Shown here: one piece after another, positions 1 to 14,400 of the stretch
Layout of the letters: every line of letters begins with the position of its first letter
Position numbering within the stretch: the first letter of the stretch is position 1
NCBI RefSeq assembly: GCF_000150275.1
Contig: NW_002060954.1
Location: 248,287 to 312,286 of the forward strand
Direction of reading: 5' to 3'
Length of the DNA: 64,000 nucleotides
Source: Trichoplax adhaerens
Taxonomy: Eukaryota; Placozoa; Uniplacotomia; Trichoplacea; Trichoplacidae
Made by a program: the position numbers and the translations under genes
The notes under the pieces: model-generated
What the model was told of the DNA's origin: nothing
Databases searched by the model: none
Seen by the model: only the letters and a program-made list of their open reading frames with translations

Positions 1-32
1 CCTAATAAAAGTATTACACCAATTAGTAGCAC

Positions 33-1085
33 AGTACTGTACCGTACTGTGCGCAAAACGTAGCCTCCGAAAACACCGTACCGTACTGTGGTTAGTACTG
101 TACGTAGCACTGACCACACAATTTCTGTATACTGTACAGTACACTACTGGACTGTTTTGTAATTCCGTTCAGTACCACTGTATAAAATGTACAGTACTGT
201 ACAGTACACTACAGCTACCAGCTAGGTAGCAGAAGAACGTTTTTTTTAAGGCCTCATCAAAAAATTTAAAATTTATCCTTTTAGTATGGTACTTCAACAT
301 TATCAATATCATTATAATTAACATTTTTTTAGTTAATTTGGAGTTAATCCCAACATTTGAAGGTCCATTAATCAAAGCTAGCAATGCGAGTACTGATTAT
401 ACGACATACTGTATTTTCTGATAGAAATATTATATTTATATTTACTGAACTAACCTCGCAACGATCCCAACGACTAGGTAAATGACGCGAACGTGGTTTA
501 GAAAGAAAGTGATCTGGATTCTATGGACAAAGCTCACATGACAGTACAGAATTACACTGGTACTGTAAATAATGAAGCACGTACTGTACTGTACTGTACC
601 GTACTGTACAAACCTTGACGTCACAGGTCACGGAAAGCTTATAGTACTGTACAGTACAGTGTCCAGTACTGTACTGTACTGTACTATACTGTACAGTACT
701 GTACTGTACTGTACGTGTACAGTACAGTATCACTCTTGAACTCTTTTCCTTACTCTACAGTACAGTACAGTACAGTACTGTAATTAAAATGCATTGTTTA
801 CTACAGTACTGTATGTACAGTATACTGTACAGTACTGTACAGTACTGTACTTTATTTAAGAGTACGGTGCGGTACGGTACAGCTATGGACTATTAAAAAA
901 AATTTTACTATTGAGCGTCCATGCCGTCCATTTTATAGAGGTTTATTACTATGACAAACCTATTTGGTGACTACATACTGTACTGTACAGTGCGTTATGA
1001 CACATACGTACAATACTGTACAGTACTGTAGTCATAGTGTCTGTAACTCTACAGTACTGTACACTCAAGTGTACAGTACAGTATG
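33..1085. repeat. Dense GTACT/GTACA palindromic repeat cluster upstream of AP3D1
   Basis: Many short runs of GTACTGTAC, CAGTACAGTAC and GTACAGTACTGTAC are separated by ordinary AT-rich sequence. The densest parts are about 580-607, 640-733, 758-782, 805-850 and 1052-1085. The unit is five bases (GTACT or GTACA) and every GTAC core is its own reverse complement, so the array reads the same on both strands and can fold into many alternative hairpins. It ends about 200 bases before the AP3D1 start codon. Open frames inside it translate to low-complexity YCTVQYST-like peptides and are not genes. Confidence 0.85.
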
Positions 1086-1283
1086 TGCGAGTATAACAGA
1101 ATCACAGTTTTACTGTACCTTTCACAGACTTTACTGTTAATTTTTTATTTACTAGGCTAAGATTCTCCAATGAGCTCGAATAACTAACTACATCAAGTAT
1201 CAATTTGAGGCTTACTAGGAATTAAGAGTAAATTTAAACACTAATTTGTAGATTTCAAAATACATTTGTCTTTTTGACCCAAA

Positions 1284-4200
1284 ATGTTTGAAAAAAATCT
1301 GAACGATTTGGTTCGAGGCATCAGAGCTAATAAAAGTAATGAGGTACGGATTATCGAAAGCTTGTTGTGTTCAGTAATGTTATAATCTTTATATGCATAT
1401 TACATGCCGCACTAAAATTGCATGTATACGAAATGATGAAAAGAGCGATCTGTGATTCTATGTACGATGTAACATGATACAACAAACACTATTTTAAAAC
1501 TCCGAACTAATTTTTACATTTTAGGCAAAATATATTGCTCAATGCATTGAAGAAATCAAGCATGAACTACGACAAGATAATACCAACGTCAAAGCAAATG
1601 CAATTTGCAAGCTGATTTATGTAAGTGCGCTGTAGTAGTATACGTTAGGGTTACATCGGTCTCTAAATTGCAGTATGCACTGTACATATGTACATTGTAC
1701 AGTAGCAATAGTACACAGTACTTGTATTTTTAGATTTTTAGATTGAAGTTGGAAGTTGCACAAAGCGCAATTTTCGTTAAAGCGCTGCTACCCAGTATTG
1801 CATCGTATTTTACTTCGTAGTCTGTGGACGAATTTGTAACTGTAACACAAATATTATAAATTACAGACAGCTTACAACTCAGCAGTGACTACCGAATATA
1901 GTGTCAGCTTAACATTTCAAAAAATTGCAGTAACCGATTTTGTGTTGTCGCTAAAGAACAATATAGAAGAACCGCATCTACTGTATACGCCTATAACGCA
2001 ATCACATACTGTACAGTTCAGCACATGATTAAGTTATATAGTATTCGAAACGGTTACCGTTCTGTGCAATTAATCCATTAATTATTTACTGTAGTTATGC
2101 GTTCTATTTACTCGCACAGTTGTGGTTGTCGTCTGATGTGATTTGCAGTTTTTTGCTATACGGTATGACATGAAGATTTTATTCGATTGTCTGTAGTGTT
2201 CTAATTACAGATACTAACTCGTTTTGAGTTTAAAGCTACAATTATACAATATCTTCCTTAACAGTATATTCTAATTCGACAGCTATTTGTCTTTTATTTC
2301 AAATACTATTTTCGTACTTTATTTAACCCTTATATTGCGTTTTACAGTTGCAAATGTTTGGTTATGATATCAGTTGGGCAGCTTTTAATGTCATCGAAGT
2401 GATGAGTTCTACCAAGTTTACTCACAAGGTAAGCTCTATTGCATTTTGCCTTATAATTTGGTACCGTTTTTATAGCATACGTCAATTCTATCTCAATTTT
2501 ACTATAATTTAGTCTTTGTTTTCACATTCCTTGCTATTTATTATGCTTCGTTGTAGCGTATCGGTTATTTAGCTTCATCTCAATGCTTTACTGAAGATAT
2601 GGATATTTTAACCTTAACGACTAACCTGATTCGAAAAGTGAGGCTTTATGCTACTCTATAGAGAAAAATTGTTATTCGATTATCAAATTACTATAGATAT
2701 ACGCGTACTTCTTAGATATACTGATGCAAAGTTATATATTAACAAATTCTACCAGGATTTTTCAAGTCAAAACCAATACGATGCTGCAGTGACCTTGAAT
2801 GGGCTTTCATGCTTTGTATCTGCAGATTTAGCCCGCGACCTTGCTAATGATGTCATTACTTTAGTTAGTATCATTCCTTCACAGTTAATCGGATATTGTC
2901 CTTCTTCTTACACTGTATTTTACTCATCTTTTTTATCTTATAGCTTGCATCAACTAAGCCATACATTCGTAAAAGGGCGATAATAGTGCTATATAAAATA
3001 TTCTTAAAGGTAACAATATGAAGATCCATGCGTTTTGTAGTTGTCTAATAACAACTGAATATGACTGTTCGCTAAAATATATTAATTGTGGGTCAATTCA
3101 CAAATTTGAAAGCATATTGTAATAATAGTTTCTGTCTACTAAAGTAAGAGATAGACAATGCAATAGTTTTACTTTGTTGTTTACTCGCTATTATGATCTA
3201 TAATTACAGTTCGATCCATTTATTGCGTCTGCCAGGCCCTAATAGAATCTAATCCATATGTTTTTCAATTGACAGTTTCCGGAAGCACTTCGACCAGCAT
3301 ATCCAAGATTAAAAGCAAAATTAGACGATCCCGAACCAAGTTTGTATAACAATTTATTCATTGCATTGTACTTCTGAGACTAATGAATAAAACCTACCGT
3401 ATCTATTTAGGGATGTATATATACGAGATAGTACTTTACCTAATAATCATTTATTTAAAGGTGTACAATCTGCTGCCGTTAACGTCATATGTGAATTGGC
3501 TAGGAAGAATCCACAGAATTATTTATCGCTAGCACCAATCTTTTTCAAGCTCATGACGAACTCTACAAATAATTGGATGCTGATAAAAATTATTAAGCTG
3601 GTTTGAAAAACGATACTTCAGTAGTTATACTCACATTCTAATACCGGATAGTCTACTGCTTTTAACAACAGTGACGGATTTCTTGTTGTAAAGAGTATAA
3701 ACAATTCCTTACTACTATTATTATTATCTTTACTCCAGTTCGCAGCCCTAACGCCTCTGGAGCCACGCCTTGGAAAGAAGCTGATTGAGCCTCTCACTAA
3801 CCTTATACATAGGTCAAATAATTACGTTGTGAATATTTTTGATTTAGCTTAATTAATCTCTTAATTTAGGTAAATATTTTTTGCTATCATTTAATTTGAG
3901 ACACTCTTTAATTGACTATACAGCACCTCAGCAATGTCCCTTCTGTATGAATGTATCAATACCGTTATCGCTGGTAAAAAATTAAGCTTATTTAAACTTG
4001 CTGCATCCTCTTATTGTTAACGCAGTATTGTATCTTCTAGTACTGTTAGCCTTTACCAGTATGCCAAACCATTCTTCATCTGTACAGGTAAAGGCTGATC
4101 ATTCCTAAGAATTCATAAAAAATTTCAAAAACTATACGTATAAGTATAACCTTCTTAAAACAATTATTATGTTACTATTCAGCTCTGCGTTTCCAAGTTA

Positions 4201-7200
4201 AGATTGTTAATTGAAGACGCCGATCAAAATTGTAAGTTAGGATTAAAAGTCAACCAAAGTCTAACAATAATAATACGATACGATATAGTTTTAGAGCTTG
4301 CCGTCACTCCAACTCATTTACAAATCTCTTTATGCTAATTTAAATATCACTACACTACCGCCAACGTACATTGTAAATATGTTTGAGTAGATGGCTGTTT
4401 AGAAGGATAATTACTGCATATTAGCCGATTTTGTCCAATTACAACTTTTTACCAATCCGCTAAAAACTTATTTGCAATTGCTACAAATTTTAATAGTGAA
4501 ATACCTAGGGTTGCTAGCAATGTCGAAGATTCTAAAAGCTCATCCAAAAGCTGTTCAAGCACACAAGTACATAGCACTATTTACGGTATGTCTGAAAGTT
4601 TCAGGTCAGATATTCTAAAATTGGATTCCTTTGTAATCCACACAGAGATATGATTCTACGTTGCTTGGATGATAAAGATGAATCAATTAAACTTCGAGCC
4701 TTAGATTTATTATCTGGCATGGTAAGCAAATAAACTTATCCCTTACTTAAATCTTTACAAGGTCTGTAAGAAATTATATTCATTTTAGATCTCAAAGAAA
4801 AATTTAGTCGAAATTGTCAAAAAACTTATGCGTCACATCGAAACGACGGAAAGCACAAGTATAGCAATAACAAATCTAATGCTTGTATAATATTTACTAA
4901 AATGCTACCCTTTATGTTCCGTTAAATCATTTTACACAAAGGTTATCGTGATGAATTGCTATCGAAAATAATTCACATCTGTAGTCAATCAAATTATCAA
5001 TACGTCGCTGATTTTGAATGGTTAGTAAAATAGCGTAAAATATCCACTGCTAAAAGAGGATGAAAAGCCGACAATTAAGATATCATAAATTTATTGGCCA
5101 TTATTATAAATATGTGAAGCCTACGAATAAGAATAATAACAAAGTGCTCGCTTGATTATTTGAAATATAGGTATATAAGTGTTCTCGTTGAATTAGCACA
5201 AGTAGATGGGATTCATCATGGTTCCCTAGTAGCTACTCAGTTGTTAGATGTCACAGTACGTGTTAAAGGAATACGCAGATTTTCAGTCCAGCAAATGGTA
5301 GGTTATGTACAGTAGTTTCGATTGATTTTTAATGCCTTGGTAACACAAAGAATTAGTAAGATTTTCTTGGATTGATAAGCAGACTTTATTATCACATTCT
5401 GTAGACGATGCTGCTCGAAAACTCTAAGTTAATGGGAATAACTGCTCAAGGATCTAGCACTGGCGATGTATTCTTTGCTGCTGCATGGATTGTTGGAGAA
5501 TTCTCAGAGTATAATTGCTACAGCCTTTGTTTACCCCATACGCATAAACACAATATAATCGTAACACTAACTGATTGCTTGTTATTGCATAGGCATCTTA
5601 GCGACCTGCGAAGCATCATGCATATATTTTTACAGCCTCGTGCAACATCACTTCCGCCGCCTGTGCAAGCTGTTATCGTTCATAATATCCTAAAGCTGTA
5701 TTCCAGGATATACTTAAAAGCAGAAAATGATGTAAATTGCTCTAACCAAACTAAGATATTATAATCCTTTTCTAGTATTAGTCACGCTGTATAATTATAT
5801 TAATTTTTTTATAGAATGATCAAGATACTATAGCTGAAGTTACTCAAATGCTTATAGATCAGCTTCCGATGTTCGGTGAAAGTAGTGACCTAGAAGTACA
5901 GGAGCGTGTAAGTTACTGATTTCGCCTTCTGAAAATTTAATTTTTGATTGCACTACGTACTGAGACACTGAGCTGATTAACATTTCCATAGGCCTGTTGT
6001 GCTATTCAGATGCTCAAATATATCCAGAAAATTCGCGATAAAGGTTTTGCAAGCTTTCAATGAAATTTCTCTTGATATAGAAACTACCGTATGCTATTAA
6101 CAATTATCTAAAATAGAATGTACCCTTTCAATTTTAGGCCTTACTGTAACGGACGAAGTAAGAGAAATGTTCGCTGGGGAATTAAACCCTGTTGCTACGA
6201 AAGCACAAAAAAAGGTTCCTGTTCCAGAAGGGTAGGCAATTACTAGAACTAGCCAATGTATAAATGCCAGCTTATACGCAACTCTTACTGCACATCATTT
6301 TATGGTAATGAATTTATGACAGGAACAGCCATAGAGTCGCAGCCAGTAACCGTTTTTCTCTTTGTATGATTGTATGTTTGTTGCTCATATGTTTCAGCTG
6401 TGCTGATAGGCTATTCATTCCACGAGTATTAACACTTCAGACTTACTTTATTGTAGGTCAGTTAATTGAATCAGATCACTAGCGTCACAATAATTTCGTA
6501 GCATATCGTAATAGCATCTGCTAATAACTGAAACGGATAATTTACGTTCTGCTAGTACCTGCATGATGTGCTATTTGTTGTAAGAATTTGTTTAGACGAT
6601 ATATTCGTAGTTTACAGTTTTGTCATATTCAGTGTAAAACACCCCCCTCTTTGTACGTACGATCTCTTTCTTTTTATAGATTAATTACGCAAAAATTCGA
6701 ATGTCCAATAATGATGTAGTAAAATAAAGATTGCAGAAATAAGTCAGCATATAGATACACGATACAGTATCATTTTGTATTGAATACTAGCCTAAGGTTA
6801 GCACTAATACGTATATTGCCTAACTAGTAACATCGCGATTTCTATATATTTTATACAGTTTGAATTTAGATATTTGGATTAATGATCCTCCGTCTGATAG
6901 CTCAGATGACGAACTCAATAATGATGCTATGTTTGTTACTGAAGAAGACCACAAGTGAGACGGAAGTTCAGTAATTAACTTCTATTTGCAATAAAACTCT
7001 TACATCAATGCCTATTCCATTTTAGTATCAGTAACATACAAGGTATTAAATACCCCAAAGTGGACGAAGACGAATTGAAAAAGGTTCTACATATACCAAT
7101 ACGTCTATCCCGTTTAAAGCTCGAGGCTCATGATAAATGATGTTAATTAACTTTATTTTAATTATGTACGAAACGACAGAGAAGAGAAGCCAGAAAACTT

Positions 7201-10200
7201 GAACAGGAAAATAATCCGTATTACATTAAAGGAAATACGAAGTCCAAAGTAATATTATTAATATATGTTATGTTTCTTCGATAGTATATTTAAAAGGCGA
7301 AATTGGATTAATGAAATGTTTACACATAGGAGTTAGAAGGGCCTGATATTAATGATATTCCAGTTGCCTCACTAGACTTAACTGTACCTCTCAAGGTTCC
7401 TGGTAATATGATACTTTCCACTCTATAGCCTTCCACTGTTTGAAATAGCACTTTAAAAATATCGATGTTATCATTAATGCGTAGGAAAAGAAAGTGTGAA
7501 GAAATCAAAAAGAAAAAAGAAAAAAGGTGAAGATATACAGTTAATTTAATTTTAAATTAAGAAAACACTGGTAAAGTTTTCTATTATCTTATAGGGCGTA
7601 AGCATGATACCGAAGAAGATAACGATAATGTGGTCGCTACACACGATGTTAACACCGACATGGGAGAAATGCCCGAGGTTAGCTCAATATTGATTAGGAA
7701 ACCGTGATATATGTTGCCGATCTAATTCGTAGATTAGTGTAAATAATTACAGTCATTTTGAAATTTAGGGTGCCGTTTCAACGGACGATGAAGAAAAAGA
7801 GAAAAAGGATCCATACAACTTCCTAAACGTTGATTTAGAAAAGTATGTACATATAGAAAAAAATAGAAATATATCCGGTATCAACCTGCACCTTTTCAAA
7901 TAAATATATATCTAGACCATTAACTGAAGCTGATATGATACCTGTACCGAAACATCACGAGGCCAGTAACAAACCGGCTGATGATGAAGATACTGAGACT
8001 GCTAAGGTAAAACTATACGAAAAGTTTACTACCTGCAGTAGTATGCAAAAGATATAATTTAAGTCAGGTTTTACACAATATATTTTATCCTAAATAGAAT
8101 AAATTGAAAAAAACTAAGAAAAAGAAAGATAAAGGAAAGGTATTACCTGAGATTATTACATTACGTTTACATTTGAAATAAGCTTAAATTACTTACTGTA
8201 TGCATTATCAGACAAAAGGAAAAAAGTCCTCAAACTCTAAAAAAGACAAAAGCAGTAAGAGGAAAAAGGGTTTGTACAAGAAAAAAATCTTCCTTTTTGT
8301 TTAAATTACTGTATGTATATAAAACTATACATGCGAACTGGTATACCTATTTGTTGAATATTTATCTAGCTAACGTAATTATTTGTGGTTGACAAAAAGG
8401 GATTGATATTGTTCCTCCTAACGACACAGAAGAAGCCGTGGAGGCAAATCTTATATCAGATGAAACGGTGCCTGCTTTAACAACACCTGAATTATCACAA
8501 AACTCGAAATCTACAGGGGAGAAAGAGTTAGAAAGTGTTACTAACAAAGTAATGTCGTATGTTTTAATTACCAATAAAATGGCGATCTAATATTTCACTG
8601 TATCTGACACAACAATTGTTTCACTAAAAGACAATTAAAATATATTGAAAACTAATGTAAATGATATATACGATAGATGGATGATATAAACTTCTGGCTA
8701 ACCAACAATGACGCTTCATCTGCTGGCCACATTACGGTATAGGGTGAATTTATTGGTTACTTTGTGTAATATCACCTTTAGAATAATAAATCACAAAATT
8801 TTCGGAATGGACGCTTTCTTAGATTCCAGATGCGACCGTAAATCCAGCTAACACTGTAGAAAATAACGATGTAAATGAAAAATCGGTAAGATTTTTTTAA
8901 GGCTCGACCTGGGAATATGATAAAAGGCTTTAAAGTATGATTTCTCATTTGTTATTATTAACGGTGCAATAGAGGAAAGGGAAAAAGGATAAAAAACGTA
9001 AAAAGAAAGGAAAAAAAGTTAAACCATCAACCGAATCACGTTTGCTTGAAATGGCTGACCAACCCTCCGAACAAACTGATCTTGTTGAGGTCACATCTGA
9101 CCAACCAGAAAAGGTTTTCTTAGACTAATTTCTCTTTTAATATTACATTGCTAGCATTAGCCATTCAAGCAAGTTAACGAAATATTTACATATACTCATA
9201 TTTACGTTATTTACCTAATGTGTTGCTAGTACGCCTCATCATATATTTTGCTTGGAGAAAGCGAAGATTTAAAAATGGTATTAAAGCTTTTTCGAAAAAA
9301 TGTAATGGCTGTTTATAATAAGGATTTTTGTTATATTTCGTTACAGACTTGTAAAACTCAAATAAATCCACAATTTAGAAACCAAGTTATTGTTAGCATC
9401 ATATTCAGGTATTACTGCTGATATTTAATAACTTTTGTTGGTTACGATATCTTTTTTTCTTGGCAGTACACAACAATACTAAATGTGACGATCTATCCTA
9501 TACGTATTTACGTGTTAATTCGTCAATTTTATTCAAATTAGCAACAAAACCGACTTCATCATATCATCCTTGGAATTTAACGTTCTCGATACATTAAATA
9601 CAAAGCTCCAAAGACCGGCAAGTTCCATTTACATACACTAGTTCTAATACCATTTACTAATTGATTTTAACATATACTTTCGGTTGATCAACGTAGATCA
9701 ATATCAACCCAGTCGAAGCAATTTCAGTGCCCTTCCAACTACAATCGAGTAAATATTAACGGTTTCCTAGCATTATTGAATTCTTTCTCCCTGTAATATT
9801 GATAAAATTTCTTTGGTCTAAATCTTGTAACAGTAGTTCAGCCAATTGTGATACTTAAAGTATCACCTTTATAACCTTACATTGTTATTCCTTCTAGATA
9901 CAGAAAATGAGAGTCAATTTGCCTTTGATATTCAGAGTATTGTCATGCCACAGAAATTGCGTGGGACTTTAACGTACATGTTCAAGGTTCATTTTAAAAT
10001 ATCAAACCCTGTTACTTTTTAATGATATTTTAATAACATGTAATGCTATAAAATTTTCAATATTTTACATAGAATGAAGAGGGAACGTCTCATGAGAAAA
10101 TAGACTTTAAGCTTGCCTTACCTTGTTCATCCTACCTTTACCCAGAGAATTGCTCTAGGTATGTCTTTAAAATTTTAATGCGCACTTCGTAAATAAATCT

Positions 10201-10825
10201 ATTCATTGATGTTACAGTAGTGACTGATGTAAAAATGTCTACTTTAAAATAGGAAAGAATTTACCGAAATCCTGGCATCTGGAATCTTGCAATGCAAGCA
10301 ATCAATTAAGGTGTTAACGCTTAACATTTATGTTTTATTTTCTCTAACAAACCTCAATAAGAATTTCGAAGAGCGTGATCGATATAATCAACTCATTGAT
10401 AACTTTATACGTGTGACCGCTTCATAAATAGATAAAGGTTGATGAAGAAAGTGATTTCCGAGCCGTACTTGGCCGCATGTGCTCGCTATTACATGCCTCT
10501 GGTAACATACAATTTTTTCTTTTTTACTTTAATCATGAAAACTATAATAGATAGTTGATTTACTATCAATATGATCATTTTTTACAGTTATAGAACAGAT
10601 AGATGGTGGAGCTTCATTATATGCCAGTTCAATCCAACGGCACCACATTTGCTTACTCGTAAAAATGATGGTAAGACGCATCACTAAGCGGATCATGATA
10701 TATTGAAACTAACCACCTACTATGTTTCATTACAGGCAACGAACATACTAACTGTCGATGCTAAAAGTACCGAAAGTATGCTCTTGTCACACTTACTAGA
10801 TGAAATCAAAGCTGAATTTTCTTGA
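1284..10825 (+). CDS. AP3D1: AP-3 adaptor complex subunit delta
   Basis: Large subunit of the AP-3 coat, which sorts cargo from endosomes/trans-Golgi to lysosome-related organelles. Translation begins MFEKNLNDLVRGIRANKSNE at 1284 and can be followed through roughly 40-45 small exons to a TGA at 10823-10825. The N-terminal adaptin/HEAT trunk (about 1284-6953) is very close to animal AP-3 delta: DISWAAFNVIEVM (2346-2426), RIGYLASSQCF (from 2557), LYKIFLK (ending 3009), ARKNPQNYLSLAP (3461-3600), LTPLEPRLGKKLIEPL (3739-3812), DDKDES (about 4670). GELNPVATKAQKKVPVPEG (about 6160-6231) closes the trunk. The hinge (about 7000-9120) is split over many tiny exons rich in Lys and Glu, as in the family. 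The C-terminal ear contains MPQKLRGTLTYMFK (about 9945-9987) and ends LLDEIKAEFS. Total roughly 1.1-1.2 thousand residues, as usual. Upstream in-frame Met codons in 5' exons cannot be excluded. One intron (9618-9696) appears to use a GC donor. Confidence 0.95.
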
Positions 10826-11495
10826 GTTTATGATGTTACTTCGAGAATTATTGCCATAGTTAAATTGAAATACTACTACCAAATCAGTAGATGGTTATTG
10901 TTACTTCTCTTGCAATCATTCTTTATTATGATAAACTGTAATGGTTATAGTGAGAAACTGACTTATTCATACAAGCCAATATGATATGATTCGGTCTAAA
11001 TGTTTCCTGAGATGCTGTGTAACGCGCAATATTACATTGTAGTTTACAAAAAAATTTAATAGATCGATTATCACGTTATTTGTAAACAAATACGTATTAT
11101 TTACATCTTTCACTACATTTTAACATTGTCTTATTCCAGCAATAAAGTGATCATTTGCTTGATCTGTAAGCTACAGTACTATTTTTCTTCAGCATGAAAA
11201 AGTTGTATGCTTCTGGTATCCCATGTTCCATACAGACAATATCAATGTAAATTACGCTATCGTTCCCTATTACTATTCTATATAATGAACTGGTCAAACG
11301 AAATAGTAATAAAAATAAAATATTGTAAAATGTGAACGAAAACGTGAATACTATAAAATTCTTATAGCTTAATTAACGGCATGCTACACAAGTAAGCTCT
11401 AAAGCTTCAGAAATGCACTTGTCCTTAGCTTTGATAATGAGGTACCTACTTCCATCTCAATCGGCTACAGACTATTAGTAAACATGCGGTACATA
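10826..11495. other. Tail-to-tail interval between AP3D1 and MTO1
   Basis: About 670 bases of AT-rich sequence between two convergent stop codons. AATAAA-like signals are present on the + strand (for example near 11141 and 11308) and would serve AP3D1 3' ends. I see no coding potential and no dense GTAC repeat cluster. Confidence 0.6.
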
Positions 11496-14400
11496 CTACG
11501 TATGAATCTGTTTATATTTTTTGACAAACTTTAAGAGTTGGACAAGCGATGAAGCGGAAATTCCATCAATCCGACTGGCAGAGCCCAACTGTAAATAAGA
11601 AAGGCGAAATCTCTTAAGAAAATCCTATTGATTGCTATTTCAGCTAGTACTTACAGTCCGCGGCGCAACAGTTGATAACTTCTCTTTTTCTTCTTCGTCA
11701 AGGAAACCCAATCTAACAAAGACCATATACAAATTTGCCATTCATTTGTGTTAATGTTTATATAAGAATGCATAACTATACTACAATGAGCTTTACCTAG
11801 TGTAATCCAGATCATCAGGCAACGCTAGGTATTCAAGACGACGTAGCTCAGAAACGTCTTTATTTTGCCTTTCAATTGCATTTGCATAACTACCTAAACA
11901 ATTGTAGCGAAATGGCAACTAGATAAGTACATCGAGAATTTAACGATTAAGTCTTTATGAGGAACAAAGCAAACTACCTTCGATCTCGATTCGATTACAT
12001 AGGTAATCGTCCTCGACGATATCCCTAAATTCTGCAGGGAAACCCCTACTAATATCAGAAAGACTGACGCGGGAATTTATAAGCATTTCTAATCCACTAA
12101 AGAAAAAATTGACCTTAGTAACTTATCAATAGAATATCAGCATCAAAAGTAACAATATGATTTTACCTCTTTAATTCACCAGAATGTCGCATTCCGGAAA
12201 GATTACATCTAGCTTTCCAGCTACTTTCGGAAAATTTTAACTCCCTTTTAAGTACGGAAGTAAGATTGTCACAATCAAGATACCAACATACGTTTAAAGA
12301 TACATGATCTTACCTCAAAGTGTTAATTGCCTTATCAAATTTGGTTTTAATCTTTACCATTTTTTCGAAACGTTGCTCACGGACAATTCCTACCTTATAA
12401 CCTTTAGCAGCACAATGAATTCAATAGCAAATATCGATGCGTCAGTAACATCTAATACCATATCGAATTTTAGAATCAGACTAATACTTACCTTTTTCAG
12501 TAAGTCGTAGATCAGCATTATCTGGTCTTAATCTCAAACGAAACTCTGCACGACTGAAAAATATAAGGTTTGATGCGAATTTTACCTTTCCAGGCTTGAA
12601 ATTATAATCATCGAATATACTGGCATTCTGCTACCTTGTAAACATTCTGTATGGTTCTGTAGTTCCACGAGTAGTCAAATCATCTATCAGAACACCAATA
12701 TATCCATCGGCACGATCTAGAATTAATGGAGACATTCCTTTCACCATCAAAGAACTATTTATGCCGGCAATTATACCCTAATATCACAACGACCCCATGT
12801 ATATAACAGGAAATTAATCAGATCAATTTTACTAATTCTACTAATTTTGGTAGAAATATACTCTAATAAGTTTATAATATAACTAGGAAACATTTTAAAC
12901 TGTTACTTGAGCAGCAGCTTCTTCATAACCCGTAGTTCCATTTATTTGCCCAGCAAAAAATAACCCGGAAACCTTTCTTGTTTCTAACGACGGTTTCAGT
13001 TGGCGTGGATCAATATAGTCATACTCCACTCCGTAACCAGTTTGAACTATTTCCACATCTTCCAATCCATGAACGGATCGAATCATAGCTTTTTGTATAT
13101 TTTCGGGCAAAGTACAAGAAATACCATTTGGATAAACAATTGAAGAGTCAAATCCTGTCCGAAAAAATTTAGAACAATGATAATTTTGTTAATATATTTT
13201 GTCTACTGCTTAATACATGTTTTTACCTTCAGGCTCTAAAAAAATCTGATGATTTCTTCCTCTGAACCGTATCACTTTGGATTCAATTGATGGACAGTAT
13301 CTGAATATCAGGATTCACAAATATAGTACACTTTTACTAATATAAGTATGAATACGAGGTACTGCATGAAAAGTAGGTATTGCCTGGGTCCACAAACTTC
13401 TTCTTTAATATGTGGGGTTAAGTGTAAATGTCTTGTAATTATTGAATGTGTATTAGAATTTGTTAAAGTCAAAAAACATGGCAATTGCTCTGCTGGCTAA
13501 AGTAAATAAAATAATATCGTGTCAGTAACCACAAGCTACGAATATCTTATTACTAATCTATCAAATACCTCGATTTTAACTGCTCGATTCAAAAAAGAGA
13601 AAGGGGTAGGTTTTTCATCGCCATGCTGAATTACCAATTTCTTATAATCAATAGTTCTTCCGTCTAGCCTAGGTGGAGTTCCTTTGATTACAATAATTTT
13701 TATTAAACCAAATATTACTAAAGTATGGCATTTTTAAATTATTTTGCCTGTTTTTAGTCTTCCTATCTTGAATTTTAGATCTTCTATTGTTTTCGCAAGG
13801 CCAAAGGATGCTTCTTCATTTATTCTGCCACCATGAATAACTCTATTGCCTAAGGGATCCATTATTTCGTATTCATGATCTATAAAATTTGTAACATCCC
13901 TATTAAGAAATATAGATAAAGTCTTACCTATATAGATTTTTCCTCTGAGAAAGGTACCAGTTGTTAACACTACACTTCGAGCCTTTATAATACTTCCGTT
14001 ATCTAAAATCGAAGGCACAAGCATGTACAGTAGATTTATTTTAATGGTATAGAGTACGGGTAAATAAATATTCAGATACCGCAGGATATTAAGGCTAAGT
14101 TTTCAAGTTCAAAAAACTCACGCAATACATAGTTGCGTCCTAACTGTACGTACGTTACTATACTGTACAATCCGGATTGTCATTACCGGAATATCAATGC
14201 TAGACCGACGTCTGGTGACGTTTAAAGTTGTAATTATACTACGAATGTCAGTCATCATGCTAGGATAATTACAATTAATAATCGCTGATATATATATAGA
14301 TTATGCAAATTTTCATATATTGTTATCCTGCCTAATTGAACGCCATCAATAACTTGCTTATCTCCATCAGACGATAAAATTAAATCTACGACCGCTCCTT

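Noticed and set aside
442-733. Overlapping minus-strand frames rich in VQYST
   Set aside because: They are translations of the GTACT/GTACA repeat and have no protein-like composition; the same peptide appears in every repeat cluster.
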